Positions 21,472 to 31,248 of a stretch of DNA of 64,000 nucleotides are shown here, one piece after another. Position numbers and translations under genes: made by a program. The stretch lies in the NCBI RefSeq assembly GCF_010183535.1, contig NC_071330.1, forward strand, positions 11,823,717-11,887,716, written 5' to 3'. The notes beneath the pieces are model-generated. The model saw only the letters and a program-made list of their open reading frames with translations, was not told the DNA's origin and ran no database searches. Each line of letters opens with the position of its first letter. Positions within the stretch are counted from its first letter, which is position 1. This stretch comes from Caenorhabditis remanei. Its lineage: Eukaryota; Nematoda; Chromadorea; Rhabditida; Rhabditidae.

Positions 21472-21945
21472 AAATTTTTGGAGACGTGCTCAAATTAATT
21501 ACCGTCTTTTCTCTTTATTCTCGGGCCGTCGAACAGTTTAATTCACGAAGCAATACAGTAAAAACTTTTTCAACGCTGAGTACGGTATTAAAGGCGCACG
21601 CCCAAAGTCGAAATGGTCTCGCGACGCAAAGGCGGCCGAACGAATGTGGCGCGAAACGCTACGAGCTTGAATTGCAATTTTCGCGTGGCCTAACGTGTTT
21701 GTCGCCACGAAAAGAGTGTTTTCTGTATTTTGGGAGTAAAACTTCTCCAAAATTTTTATTTTCGGGTTTTTGCAAAATAAAGCCAGGCCAATCTAAGGCG
21801 TTCGTGCTCCGGTAAGCGCCTTTCCCTTCAGGAAAAGGCTGTTAAAAGTTCGCGGGGGGCGTTAAACGCTCTGGCTCTCCCTAGCATTCACTATTATCAT
21901 ATAATTGTGAGTTTTCTTGCAGAATCGCAGCTCAGCTTGGTTTTG
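21472..21945 (+). other. Structured non-coding gap before ORF2
   Basis: About 470 bp between the two element frames. It holds hairpin-forming words (GCCTTTCC..GGAAAAGGC near 21825, GGCGTTAAACGC near 21857) and ends in a strong splice acceptor, TTTTCTTGCAG, at about 21912-21922. A matching donor, CAG|GTAATT, sits in the leader at 18436-18444. Splicing between them would remove Gag and place the ORF2 ATG (21946) near the 5' end of a subgenomic mRNA. Confidence 0.5.
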
Positions 21946-24900
21946 ATGTCGATGTCGAAGAAGAGAGCAAAGAAAAGTGGAGGAGAAGAAGCCGATCCCC
22001 ACTCGGCTGCGGTCGAAAGTAAGGCTGTTTTCGCGCCTCAAGGCGATAAGGGTTCCGGAGAGGGTACAATATTCGAAGGTCGCAAGACCGACGTAGTACC
22101 GCTCTCCGGGTGCAAGCCCGCAATTTCACAAAATAACCCGCTCATTGAGCAAATTGATGAATCTAAAGATTCTATTTCGAATGGAAATTCCGTTATTGTC
22201 GAATCGTGTGATGAGGAATTGAGAAGAAAGACGCCGATGAAGAAGGAGGAGTCAACGCCAATCTTGCCTCCGGCAGACGACGAGTTCGATAACTTCATCA
22301 ACGATATCGAGGCGGACGGGTACCAGTACGATGAAGAAGAGGTTACGGACGTTTTAAATGGTCCAGACGCAGTGGAAGCCGAAGCCTTGTCACTTGATGC
22401 AGTTTCTGAGGAAGAAAAAGTGAACTCAGGTAACACTTGTTCAGAGAGTATTCCCACGTCGCCATCACCCCCACCCATGCTTTCTTCATCAGGATTTTCA
22501 GAGAGTAACAAAGGAAAAGAAGCACCGACGGCTCGTGCAAGGTCTCCAATCCGTGCACCATCACAGGAACCGGCGAAAGATCGACAGTCAGTAGAAGAAG
22601 TTCCAGAGCTGGAGGATTTGGAAGAGATTATGAGTTCGGATTATCACAAATACGCTCACTGGTATGACTGTGCTGAGGAAGGAGAAGAAAAGCCGAAAGA
22701 CCCGAGAAGAAAGGCGGTAGCTCGCGAAACCACGTTCTCGATTCAAGCGTTCAGGAAATACTCCTACAGTATTAGGAACGTTCCGTATGAGTTGCCCGAC
22801 GCTCTTCCGCAATCCCTGCAAGACAATAAATTCGTTGTTGTTCCGTCATCCAAGATATACGCGTTGTACATGGTAATGGAAACAGCGGGCGGCAGCTTCA
22901 TGTGCTGTCCCGTACACAAGGAGGTCGTAGCGGACGATCGGGCTGATCTGTTCGGAGTCTTGCTGGACGATACGGCATATGATTCAGCGTCTGGACGAAA
23001 CTTTGACATGTCAGATATCAATGTCACGGATGTCATCTTCGTGGAAGCACTCACTGTTCGCCCAAAAGCGCAAGTTGGTTCGTACATTAAGAAGATTTCG
23101 GAGGCAGGAGACCTCATGTCTCATAAGTATTGGAAGGTAGCACGGTGTTCTCGCCTGCTAAGAGATGTCCTTCATAATGAAACCGCGGTGCATGTTCCAG
23201 AATGCGATACCCGAAAGTCCAAAAGTTTCCTAGTAAACAATGTAGCAGAAACAGCGGTCGCTCACATCAAACTCTTCTCCGAAAGGGTGGATCTCTCAGG
23301 ATTTGTGGCTGTTGACGTGGTGAGACCCATCGTGCAGCCGGGACGTTGGATAGCGGGTTTTAAACCACCCTTTGAAGAGGAAGACAGAGTGATCAAAAAC
23401 GTACTATACCATCTGGACATTCCGCACGTCTTACCGGTGGTAACGCGAGTATATGCGTTAGATAAGAAAAGGTCCGATATCCTTGAGAAAGCACCGATTG
23501 TTTTCTGCAAAGAAAAAGATCCAGAACATCAAGACTTTCTGCAGTTGCAGAATCTAACGAAACTCGGAATCTACGGCGCGGAGGCCATGGCATCCGCCTA
23601 TTATGACCCGCACAAATACCACGGAAGAGTCCAGAAAGTCGTTCAAGGAAAGATAACAGAAATCTTCATCAAACTACAACTTCCAGAAAGACGAGCTTTT
23701 GCAAAGAACAAATGGAAGCAGGGAACGAGACTCTCTCTGAGATTTGAAACTTGCGCTCTAAGAGCCACGCTGTTATCTTTGACAGTAGAAAAGAAAATCG
23801 CCGATATTCGGGTGAAACCCTTACGCCGTGACGATTTCCCGTTCACATCGACTGGAGCTATTGGTCAAGCGGTCTTCACAGCCCATACACTCGAAAATCC
23901 ACGCCAGCGAGTCTTCCGTTTGTTAGGAGTAAAAAAGATCCCACGGTACCAAGAATGGATGCCTGCCATGAGAGCTCTAGCGACGATTCACGGAGCGGAA
24001 CCACCACCGGCGATTCCCAAGTTTGATGGCTCGTCAGCATACGAAGTCGGTGAATTGAAGCTAACCGAGGAGCAAGGAGCGGTCTTGAGACTTCTGGAGT
24101 CCGAGCAATACATTGCGGCCACCCTCTCGTGTGGTCCTGGATCGGGTAAGACGACTACGATCGTGTCGGCGATGGTAAAATACACCGCGAAGGTCAAAGG
24201 CGAATTCGCGGTGTTCACGGGTAATTCTAATGCGGCGATCACCCAGGGGGTCACGACTCTGCTCAGACTGGATGCCGAGCGTAAAATTCCAGCCGTTCGA
24301 CTCATCTCCAATGCTCATCGACAAGTCGTAGATGAGAGTGCGTTGACTGAAATCGACTTCCCGGCACTGTGGCCGGCGACACTGAAAAACCAAGTCATGT
24401 TCGAGGACAAGTTCGCGGGACCTCCTCGTCAGTACACGCTGTCAGCGGTGAAACATCTGAAGCGATACCAGCTGATTGCGAAGAAAGAACTGAAAAACAA
24501 ATACCTGAGGGACGCGATCACCGATGTAGCAGGCCAGAAGCCAGAACCGCCAACACATACTTTGATGGAAACATTCTTCCGAATTCTAAAACCGAAAGTG
24601 GTTCTCGGTACAGCTGACACTCTTAGACAAACGTTCAAGAACGAGCCCTGCCTCGACAACTGGAAACATTTGGTTAGAAATGTCATCATTGACGAAGCAT
24701 CGCAAGTCGGTCATCACGTCATCTCCAACCTATGTTTCACCTTCCCAAGAGGAAAGCTGTTGTTAGTGGGAGACGAGAAGCAGTTGCCACCATACAGTGA
24801 ACACTCATTTCCGGCAAAGTTGTACCGAATTCACTGCGGTCCAGTGTTTAGCCAAATTGTGAATCAAAACCTCCTGCCAAACTACACACTGAGCCGAGTC

Positions 24901-25512
24901 TATCGTTGCCCGGAGCAGTCAGTCAAGCTGATTTCAAGTCTCTATTACGGAGGAAGATTGACAGCAGCAAAAGAAGCCCAGGATCACTGTGATGTGCTGA
25001 AAACGATGGGACTTCCGGATCGAACGCCGTCTGTAGTCATAAACACCAGATCCAAGGAAAAGAAGGAGGGAACGAGTTGGTCAAACCAGCTCGAAATGGA
25101 ATACGCGGTGCGACTCGCGGAACGATTCCTAGCAGCCACAGAGTCGGAAGGAAAGACGGTGGCCATTGTGTCATTTTACTTGGCCCAAGTACAGGAAGTA
25201 GCAGCCAAGGCACCAAACGGAGTTACGGTAGCAAGCGTCGACGCTGTGCAAGGAAAGGAATTCCATCTGGTCATCCTTCTGACAACGCGCAGCCAACGTT
25301 TCTCGGGATTTTTGTGCTCACCGGAGCGGTTTACAGTAGCGGTCTCTCGCCATCAGGAAGCTCTCATCATCCTTGCCAATACGGCTTATCTTCTGGAACC
25401 ACCGAACTGGAAAGCTCTCATCGACGCAACCGCCAAGACTTCAATCCTGGAAGCATCATCGATTCCGTTTTTGCGATCGGCAAAGACAGAGGGGACACCA
25501 TTGCGAAAGTAG
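21946..25512 (+). CDS. UPF1-like superfamily-1 helicase carried by the LTR element
   Basis: A 1188-aa protein from the ATG at 21946 (MSMSKKRAKKSGGEEADP). Residues 1-230 are acidic and low-complexity; residues about 250-700 are folded-looking but unrecognised. The SF1 core then follows in order: a Q-like EEQGAVLRLLE, Walker A GPGSGKTTT (about 729), motif II IIDEASQVG (about 914), motif III LLVGDEKQLPP (about 939), motif IV region SRVYRCPEQS (about 985), motif V SVDAVQGKEFHLVIL (about 1095) and motif VI ERFTVAVSRHQEAL (about 1125). All catalytic residues are present, so ATPase and RNA/DNA unwinding activity is plausible. The layout is that of UPF1/senataxin/ZNFX1-type enzymes, many of which act on RNA or small-RNA pathways. 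No RT, RNase H or integrase is fused to it. It is not an ordinary host gene because it is flanked by LTR, PBS and PPT. Confidence 0.9.
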   Translation: MSMSKKRAKKSGGEEADPHSAAVESKAVFAPQGDKGSGEGTIFEGRKTDVVPLSGCKPAISQNNPLIEQIDESKDSISNGNSVIVESCDEELRRKTPMKKEESTPILPPADDEFDNFINDIEADGYQYDEEEVTDVLNGPDAVEAEALSLDAVSEEEKVNSGNTCSESIPTSPSPPPMLSSSGFSESNKGKEAPTARARSPIRAPSQEPAKDRQSVEEVPELEDLEEIMSSDYHKYAHWYDCAEEGEEKPKDPRRKAVARETTFSIQAFRKYSYSIRNVPYELPDALPQSLQDNKFVVVPSSKIYALYMVMETAGGSFMCCPVHKEVVADDRADLFGVLLDDTAYDSASGRNFDMSDINVTDVIFVEALTVRPKAQVGSYIKKISEAGDLMSHKYWKVARCSRLLRDVLHNETAVHVPECDTRKSKSFLVNNVAETAVAHIKLFSERVDLSGFVAVDVVRPIVQPGRWIAGFKPPFEEEDRVIKNVLYHLDIPHVLPVVTRVYALDKKRSDILEKAPIVFCKEKDPEHQDFLQLQNLTKLGIYGAEAMASAYYDPHKYHGRVQKVVQGKITEIFIKLQLPERRAFAKNKWKQGTRLSLRFETCALRATLLSLTVEKKIADIRVKPLRRDDFPFTSTGAIGQAVFTAHTLENPRQRVFRLLGVKKIPRYQEWMPAMRALATIHGAEPPPAIPKFDGSSAYEVGELKLTEEQGAVLRLLESEQYIAATLSCGPGSGKTTTIVSAMVKYTAKVKGEFAVFTGNSNAAITQGVTTLLRLDAERKIPAVRLISNAHRQVVDESALTEIDFPALWPATLKNQVMFEDKFAGPPRQYTLSAVKHLKRYQLIAKKELKNKYLRDAITDVAGQKPEPPTHTLMETFFRILKPKVVLGTADTLRQTFKNEPCLDNWKHLVRNVIIDEASQVGHHVISNLCFTFPRGKLLLVGDEKQLPPYSEHSFPAKLYRIHCGPVFSQIVNQNLLPNYTLSRVYRCPEQSVKLISSLYYGGRLTAAKEAQDHCDVLKTMGLPDRTPSVVINTRSKEKKEGTSWSNQLEMEYAVRLAERFLAATESEGKTVAIVSFYLAQVQEVAAKAPNGVTVASVDAVQGKEFHLVILLTTRSQRFSGFLCSPERFTVAVSRHQEALIILANTAYLLEPPNWKALIDATAKTSILEASSIPFLRSAKTEGTPLRK
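22078..22120 (+). other. Two GNRA-tetraloop hairpin motifs in ORF2
   Basis: GGTC-GCAA-GACC (22078-22089, flanks TTCGAA and GACGT) is followed by CGGGT-GCAA-GCCCG (22107-22120). A further possible stem, CGCC-TCAA-GGCG, lies near 22034-22045. Confidence 0.5.
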
Positions 25513-25693
25513 AAATACCGACGCGTCCCCTTCTCACATCATCATTCAACAAACCTTCAATTCACGAAACAATTCAAACACCCATTTACGAAGAAGACTT
25601 CACAAGTAATCAATAATCGCAAGTTTGAAATGGGGCTCTTTTTCACCCGGTTAGGAAAACGCTCATACACGACCGAGGGCGGTCGTTTTTCTT
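25513..25693 (+). other. Element 3' non-coding region
   Basis: About 180 bp after the helicase stop. It contains a 6-bp stem, ACGACC/GGTCGT (25669-25674 with 25681-25686), followed by TTTTT. Confidence 0.4.
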
Positions 25694-25704
25694 AAAAAGG
25701 GAGG
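25694..25704 (+). other. Polypurine tract
   Basis: AAAAAGGGAGG directly abuts the 3' LTR, as expected for the plus-strand primer of an LTR element. Confidence 0.85.
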
Positions 25705-26125
25705 TGTAAGGTATTCGGTCAATACCTTAGGCCTGCTAGCTGTCTTAACCAATCCCCCTTCCAACCCTCTATCTCTAACCATTACAATCTTACACTTTCC
25801 AGGTCGAAACTGCTCGCATTCGCTCACAGTCTCCCCCACACATCATCCTAGGCCTGCCATTGTCATCACCAACACCGACACCACAACGACACTCCGCTGT
25901 TCCTGTCTTTCCCGCTCATCACCGGAGGCGCCACTAATTCTCACCCATTAACTCCGCCCATTTCTCACCCTATATAAGCCATCGTTTCTCGTTATCTAGG
26001 CAGTCTTACGGGGTCCCTGCCCGAGACCAACTTCTCTCATGTTTTCCGCCTTTAACCATTTAATTGTAAACGTTAAGTCTCTTTAATAAACTAGTAGTTC
26101 AGTACAAAAGTCTTGCGTTGTTACT
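25705..26125 (+). repeat. 3' LTR
   Basis: 421 bp, the same length as the 5' LTR and apparently identical to it, followed by ATTTTTC host sequence. Confidence 0.92.
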
Positions 26126-26898
26126 ATTTTTCATTTTTCAGTTTTTTTTGGTTTTTGAACGTCTCGTACCTATACGTCCCGAAGCTGTTATTAATGAAAC
26201 CACTCAGCTCTAAATCCGTAAATCGACTCTTTATCTTCGTAAATCCACCCCAGATGCTGGTGCTCCCATTCTGAAATGTTCTCCAACTTTAAACTTTTCA
26301 TATTCCAAAAACCAGGAATCACTTCCTCAATTCACCACGAGATCTCTCTAATTTTCATATTTATTCCCAACATATAAACAGAAAAATTATGACTAATTGT
26401 CACATATACAAAATCAGGTGGCTCTCTCTCTCCTGCCAACTCTCCAAAGGATAAATTGATAATAAGGGGGTGAGGAAGGAGGTAGAAAAAGGAAAAATGG
26501 GAGGGGGATGTATAATAACTCCATGTTCAGAAGTAGAAACTCAGAAAAAAGAGTAATCATTTCTCTCCTGTGTAGTTTTTAATCAAAACAGAGTATTACT
26601 TATTCTTTTTGTAGCCTTCCCCTGATACTGGGGGTGGCCGGAGAGACTCTGTGATTATTTTTTCTTGCAACAAGTCTTTGGTCTTATTCCACAAACAAAA
26701 ATTTCAGACTTGACCTACAACAGATTCTGAGTTCTGGAAAAAAGGAAGATGGGTATCTGCAGATGGATCAGAGAGGTTTGTTTTTTTTATCTAGATGTTT
26801 GAATGTGTCTGTGTGATTGTCGGTTTGTCCACATGTCGTGGATCGCACTTGCACAATTTCTGTCTCAAGAAATTCCTGACCTTTTTTAATCTCTGCTA
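26126..26898. other. Spacer between LTR element and palindrome
   Basis: No confirmed gene. A possible short exon (about 26708-26776) follows an ATTTCAG acceptor and stays open, but it has a weak GTTTGT donor and no known domain. Confidence 0.35.
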
Positions 26899-28423
26899 CG
26901 TGACTTTATCCTCACTGATCCCCATTTTCATCACCAATTTAAGAAGATTTCGAATGTCTTCAGTAAGTCTTCAGTCTCTTACCCAATGTTCCTCTTCCAT
27001 CAAACACCAGAGCTCTTTTTTGATTTCAGATTTGAGTTTTCGCAAAAAAAAAAAGAATTTGTTAATTTTGGAAGCGCATAACTTCCCCAGAAAGTTTTTT
27101 GTTGATTTTTTAAGTGCATACTCTTGAAACCTGGAAATTTTGAGTTGAGTTTTTCAATTAGTTTATTTTGGAATCTCTACTCCCTACTCAGGGAATTTTA
27201 GGCGTGGGTTGCGCGCCTTGCCGGCATTTTGCCTCAATTTTCGGCGAATTGCCCTCACTTTGGGCAGGTTGCCCACTGGGCGAGGGTTGGGCAAGAGTTG
27301 GGCAAGGATGGGGTAGAAGAAATGGGAGTGTGCGTGAGGATGGAGTAGGGCAAGTTGCCCATTTGTAGGGCGATTCGCCCACTTTATAAACATGCGCTCT
27401 ACTGCACTCTGAAAATCATCAATTTTTTGCTGCGTCATTTATTATTTTAATTTATTCGTTTTAAATACACTATTCCATCAAATGCATGTTTTCAAATTAC
27501 CGGAAACGATACTATTCGATAGTAAAGGAAATGTTCGTAAGTGAAAAACTTGATCAACCCAGTATAAAATAATTTGCGACTTCAGAACACTGTTTGATGG
27601 AAATGAGAGCTGTCTCTTTTTGGAACTTCTAACGGCAGCTACTGATTTGATTGTCAGCTCTTCATCGACAATCAAATCAGTAGCTGCCGTTAGAAGTTCC
27701 AAAAAGAGACAGCTCTCATTTCCATCAAACAGTGTTCTGAAGTCGCAAATTATTTTATACTGGGTTGATCAAGTTTTTCACTTACGAACATTTCCTTTAC
27801 TATCGAATAGTATCGTTTCCGGTAATTTGAAAACATGCATTTGATGGAATAGTGTATTTAAAACGAATAAATTAAAATAATAAATGACGCAGCAAAAAAT
27901 TGATGATTTTCAGAGTGCAGTAGAGCGCATGTTTATAAAGTGGGCGAATCGCCCTACAAATGGGCAACTTGCCCTACTCCATCCTCACGCACACTCCCAT
28001 TTCTTCTACCCCATCCTTGCCCAACTCTTGCCCAACCCTCGCCCAGTGGGCAACCTGCCCAAAGTGAGGGCAATTCGCCGAAAATTGAGGCAAAATGCCG
28101 GCAAGGCGCGCAACCCACGCCTAAAATTCCCTGAGTAGGGAGTAGAGATTCCAAAATAAACTAATTGAAAAACTCAACTCAAAATTTCCAGGTTTCAAGA
28201 GTATGCACTTAAAAAATCAACAAAAAACTTTCTGGGGAAGTTATGCGCTTCCAAAATTAACAAATTCTTTTTTTTTTTGCGAAAACTCAAATCTGAAATC
28301 AAAAAAGAGCTCTGGTGTTTGATGGAAGAGGAACATTGGGTAAGAGACTGAAGACTTACTGAAGACATTCGAAATCTTCTTAAATTGGTGATGAAAATGG
28401 GGATCAGTGAGGATAAAGTCACG
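26899..28423. repeat. 1.5-kb palindrome, 757-bp arms with an 11-bp loop
   Basis: The left arm (26899-27655) and right arm (27667-28423) have the same length and appear identical when one is complemented; open frames in the two arms translate to the same peptides, apart from ends reaching the loop. The loop is AGCTCTTCATC. Each arm contains a sub-block of GGGCAA/TTGCCC words (about 27180-27370 and 27954-28140), and a related block lies outside the palindrome at about 28600-28700. There is no transposase frame. It is either a very young inverted duplication or foldback element, or an assembly artefact. Confidence 0.9.
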
Positions 28424-28599
28424 CCTTCTAACCCTTTTTTCGTTCACCAACTCTTCTCACATACATATTTTTAATTTTGATTTTGTATTTTTGAACAAAT
28501 TAATAAATTGTGATTGAATCCATAAATTTTCTTCTTTTTTTTATTACTAAAATTAACAGGTCGCGACGAGAGGAGCAAGCGAAGCGCACGCTAGAAACA

Positions 28600-28705
28600 A
28601 CATAAAATGGGCAATTCGCCCTCAATTTGGGCGGCCTTGCCGCCATCGTGGCGGCAAGCCTGCCCAATTGATGGGCAAATCGCCCAAAATTCCCTGAGTA
28701 GTGAG
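28600..28705. repeat. GGGCAATTCGCCC-type repeat
   Basis: GGGCAATTCGCCCTCAATTT, GGCGGCCTTGCCGCC and a GGGCAAATCGCCC word form a stack of small palindromes ending TTCCCTGAGTAG. It is the same family as the inner block of the adjacent palindrome. Confidence 0.6.
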
Positions 28706-28726
28706 TTGCCAACGAACTCCAGTTAC

Positions 28727-28866
28727 CTCAGTTTTCATGGGCCCCCACGACTGCGCCATTTGAACAATGTTTACCGGCAGTGAGATGTCGCTGAAAATGT
28801 TGGGAGAGAGATAGTTGATAAGGGCATGCATATACTCGTAACAAGCACAGTTCCATGAGTCAGACT
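28727..28866 (-). CDS. Orphan exon candidate
   Basis: A 140-nt open block with an AACTCAG acceptor and a GAG|GTAACT donor. It encodes a protein-like stretch, SWNCACYEYMHALINYLSPN then FSDISLPVNIVQMAQSWGPM. No partner exons were found on either side; the palindrome lies immediately downstream in its direction. It may be a remnant of a gene disrupted by the repeats. The family is not recognised. Confidence 0.3.
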
Positions 28867-28869
28867 CTG

Positions 28870-29551
28870 AGTTTATAATTAGTGGCAGGCAGAAAGTTTG
28901 AATGAAATTATGTGAAAAGAAATTTTAATTAGTAAGAAGTCAGGAGGTTGGGGTGCCTCTGACGCTTGATTTTAGTCCAGAGCCTTGTGTCATCTCCTAA
29001 TCTTATGTTTATTTGAACTGCTTAATCCATTTTCTGACTTTGTCTGGAGGAATCATCATTTTTATCACATGATTTGTTGGTTTTTCATAACGAAATATCA
29101 TATTTTCCATTTTACAAGTTTGAAGAATTTCTAGTTATGATCTGGTAATGCGAACCACATCAAAATCAGAGAACATGGTCCTAGTCCTAGGCCAATAATC
29201 CAAGAAATTCAAAATCTTGGAGATCAAACTCTTGTGAGAACTACAGTAACCCTCTATAAGATTCGTCATCTATTAGTCACTTTTCGTCAAATCCGATCCC
29301 TCACTCATTTTTTCTCAACCTCTATACAATTTCCGTACAATTTCCGCTCCCCTCTCTGTGTCCGATTCTTCTAGAATCTTCCTCCAATTAATCATATTCT
29401 CTGCTTCTTCTTCGTCTTCTTTTTCTTCTTCTTTTCTTGATCAGTTTGTCGTTGACAAACCTCACATCTCTTCTTCTCCCGTATCCGCAGTAATTTCATT
29501 ATCAATTTCAACGTCTTCCCCTCGCCTCTTCTGTATCTTCTGAATACACGG
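28870..29551. other. Intergenic, nothing recognised
   Basis: AT-rich, followed by a TTCTTCTTCTT-rich pyrimidine tract (about 29400-29440) that would suit a promoter or 5' UTR. Confidence 0.4.
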
Positions 29552-29767
29552 ATGACGACGGTGGGGTCGAAGAATAAAATGGTGACATCAGAAGACGGGT
29601 TTTGTGAATTTAAATCAAATATTCACATTTTCTGTGATCAGCATCACTATGAAGAGAGAGGAAGCTTCTTTTTTCTGAATGATAAGAAGAAAGAGGTGAA
29701 CAATGAACACAAAACTAGAAAATTGACCTATGATGAAGATCACTTTAAGATGGAGAGAGAGAGGGTG
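29552..29767 (+). CDS. Possible isolated first exon
   Basis: An open frame from ATGACGACGGTGGGGTCG encodes about 71 residues (MTTVGSKNKMVTSEDGFCEF, later DQHHYEERGSFFFLND) and ends at a GAGAG|GTGGGT site. It follows a pyrimidine-rich leader. No downstream exon could be tied to it and no domain is recognised, so this is only a candidate. Confidence 0.25.
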
Positions 29768-29937
29768 GGTCGTTGATCGGTTACACTACGAAGGGAAAAG
29801 CCCCAGATGTTTGATGGGAGATGGAGTACTGTAGAGAGGTGTAGGCTAGAAAAGTAGAGGTGGGTTACTGTAGCGGAATACACCGAATGTGTGGGCTATG
29901 GCGTGTAGTGTATGAGCTGTACCGTACAACGCCATTC

Positions 29938-30268
29938 CGGGTCGGAGACAGGGCAGTGCAAAAAATTTTTGAACAAAAATTTCTTTCGGTTTTTTCGGTG
30001 GGTTTCGAAAAATTTCAAGCCGAAAATCTTTTCGGTGCAAACTTTGAATTTTTTCTACTTTTGTACTCAAAAACCTGTTTCTGGGGGTATGACCTTGAAA
30101 TAGTTACAATTTTCTACAAATTCAATAATTTTGCCTCCGAAAAACTCTTTTTTTTTCAGACAGTTTTCTTGAATTTTTTCGAATTTCTTGTTTTTCTGTC
30201 AAACATTTTCGAAAAAAAGAAGTTTTTCGAACATTTTTCGGAAAAATTTTTGCACACCCCTGGTCGGA
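29938..30268. mobile_element. MITE with GTGCAAAAA-type inverted ends
   Basis: The left end, GGGTCGGAGACAGGGCAGTG followed by CAAAAAATTTTT, is the inverted match of the right end, GAAAAATTTTTGCACACCCC followed by TGGTCGG. The inner TTCGAAAAA words are also inverted. No transposase frame is present. Confidence 0.55.
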
Positions 30269-31198
30269 ATATACCAATGGTTGAAACCAATCCCCCACCA
30301 CAATGAATTTTTATAGATGTATCAATGTTGATACCTATATTACAAGAAAATCTTTGATCTGCCCCTATTTTGCAAAACCCAAAAAACCGTTTACATAAAA
30401 CTTGTTCAGCCAACAAATCTTTGGTCTCCTTTCATTCTTTTTTCACCCCCTAATTTCCCCCTATAATTGCAGGGTTATAAATCTTACTGCACCCAATAGA
30501 AATACATAGTAAGGCATCAGGATCACCCGTATTGAATTATTTTTTCCCAACGTGCGACTTCTTATCACTACTGACACGATCGTGATACGCTTAGTTTTTG
30601 TAGACTACGAAATACAATTGAGAAGCGTGTTGAGAGCTACAGAAATCAAGATTACTGTAGATACGAAAAAAGAATAGTCGTATCGGTATCAAAAGATCAA
30701 TTGCATGGCAGAATAGGTCGGGAAGCGCGGTGAGGTTGTAAAGGGTCGAGTGATCTATTAACTTTTTTCACCAATTTGGGTTTCGAACATGACGAATTTT
30801 AATTTTAGAACAGTGGTCAACTGCGGAAGTTTAGGATTTAAAAAATCAAGGTTGCATGATGTTGGTTACGGTTTTTGAACGGTTTTTGAAATGAACGAAT
30901 TTGTTTTTGGAATCTAAACTGCTGTAGATCAAATCGCAAGCGGTCGAATTCATAGGGACCTCAAATTTGAAGTAGAGACGCTTAAAAAGATTGAAGTTTT
31001 CAACTGAGAAGCCGAAAGTCTGAATCTGGAAAAAATCAGAAGATCATGGAACCTAGAGCCTCAGGGTGACCGAATCTAAAGAAATCAGACTTATCAAAAA
31101 TTGGGCTCCGCTCGGTCGGCCCCTAAACTCGACGTTTTCCAAAAAATACATTTCAAAAAATTTCAAAAAATTCAAACTTTGGTTCAAAATGGTCCGAA

Positions 31199-31248
31199 CT
31201 GGGCCGGGTCGAGAATAATTTTGATTTCAGTCCGGCCTGTGAAAAGTC
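31199..31248. repeat. GGCCGGG-type dispersed repeat
   Basis: GGGCCGGGTCGAG, then ATTTTGATTTCAGTCCGGCC and TGTGAAAAGTCTG. A closely similar block with more GC pairs is at 34204-34265, and a related phrase lies near 31381-31440. Confidence 0.5.

Larger units (their letters stand above)
17568..26125 (+). mobile_element. LTR retroelement with Gag-protease and an SF1 helicase, no RT
   Basis: An 8558-bp element bounded by two 421-bp LTRs, apparently flanked by a short ATTT-type target duplication (CATTT before, ATTTT after). It has a primer-binding site directly after the 5' LTR and a polypurine tract directly before the 3' LTR. It encodes a Ty3/Gypsy-type Gag with zinc knuckle and aspartic protease, then a large UPF1-like helicase. 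I found no reverse transcriptase, RNase H or integrase motif in either frame or in the 435-bp gap between them. The two LTRs look identical by eye, so insertion should be recent, and the element must presumably be moved in trans by a related complete element. Confidence 0.9.

Noticed and set aside
27168..28154. Matching open frames in the palindrome arms
   Set aside because: They are the same repeat read in each arm; the peptides are low-complexity and have no family.
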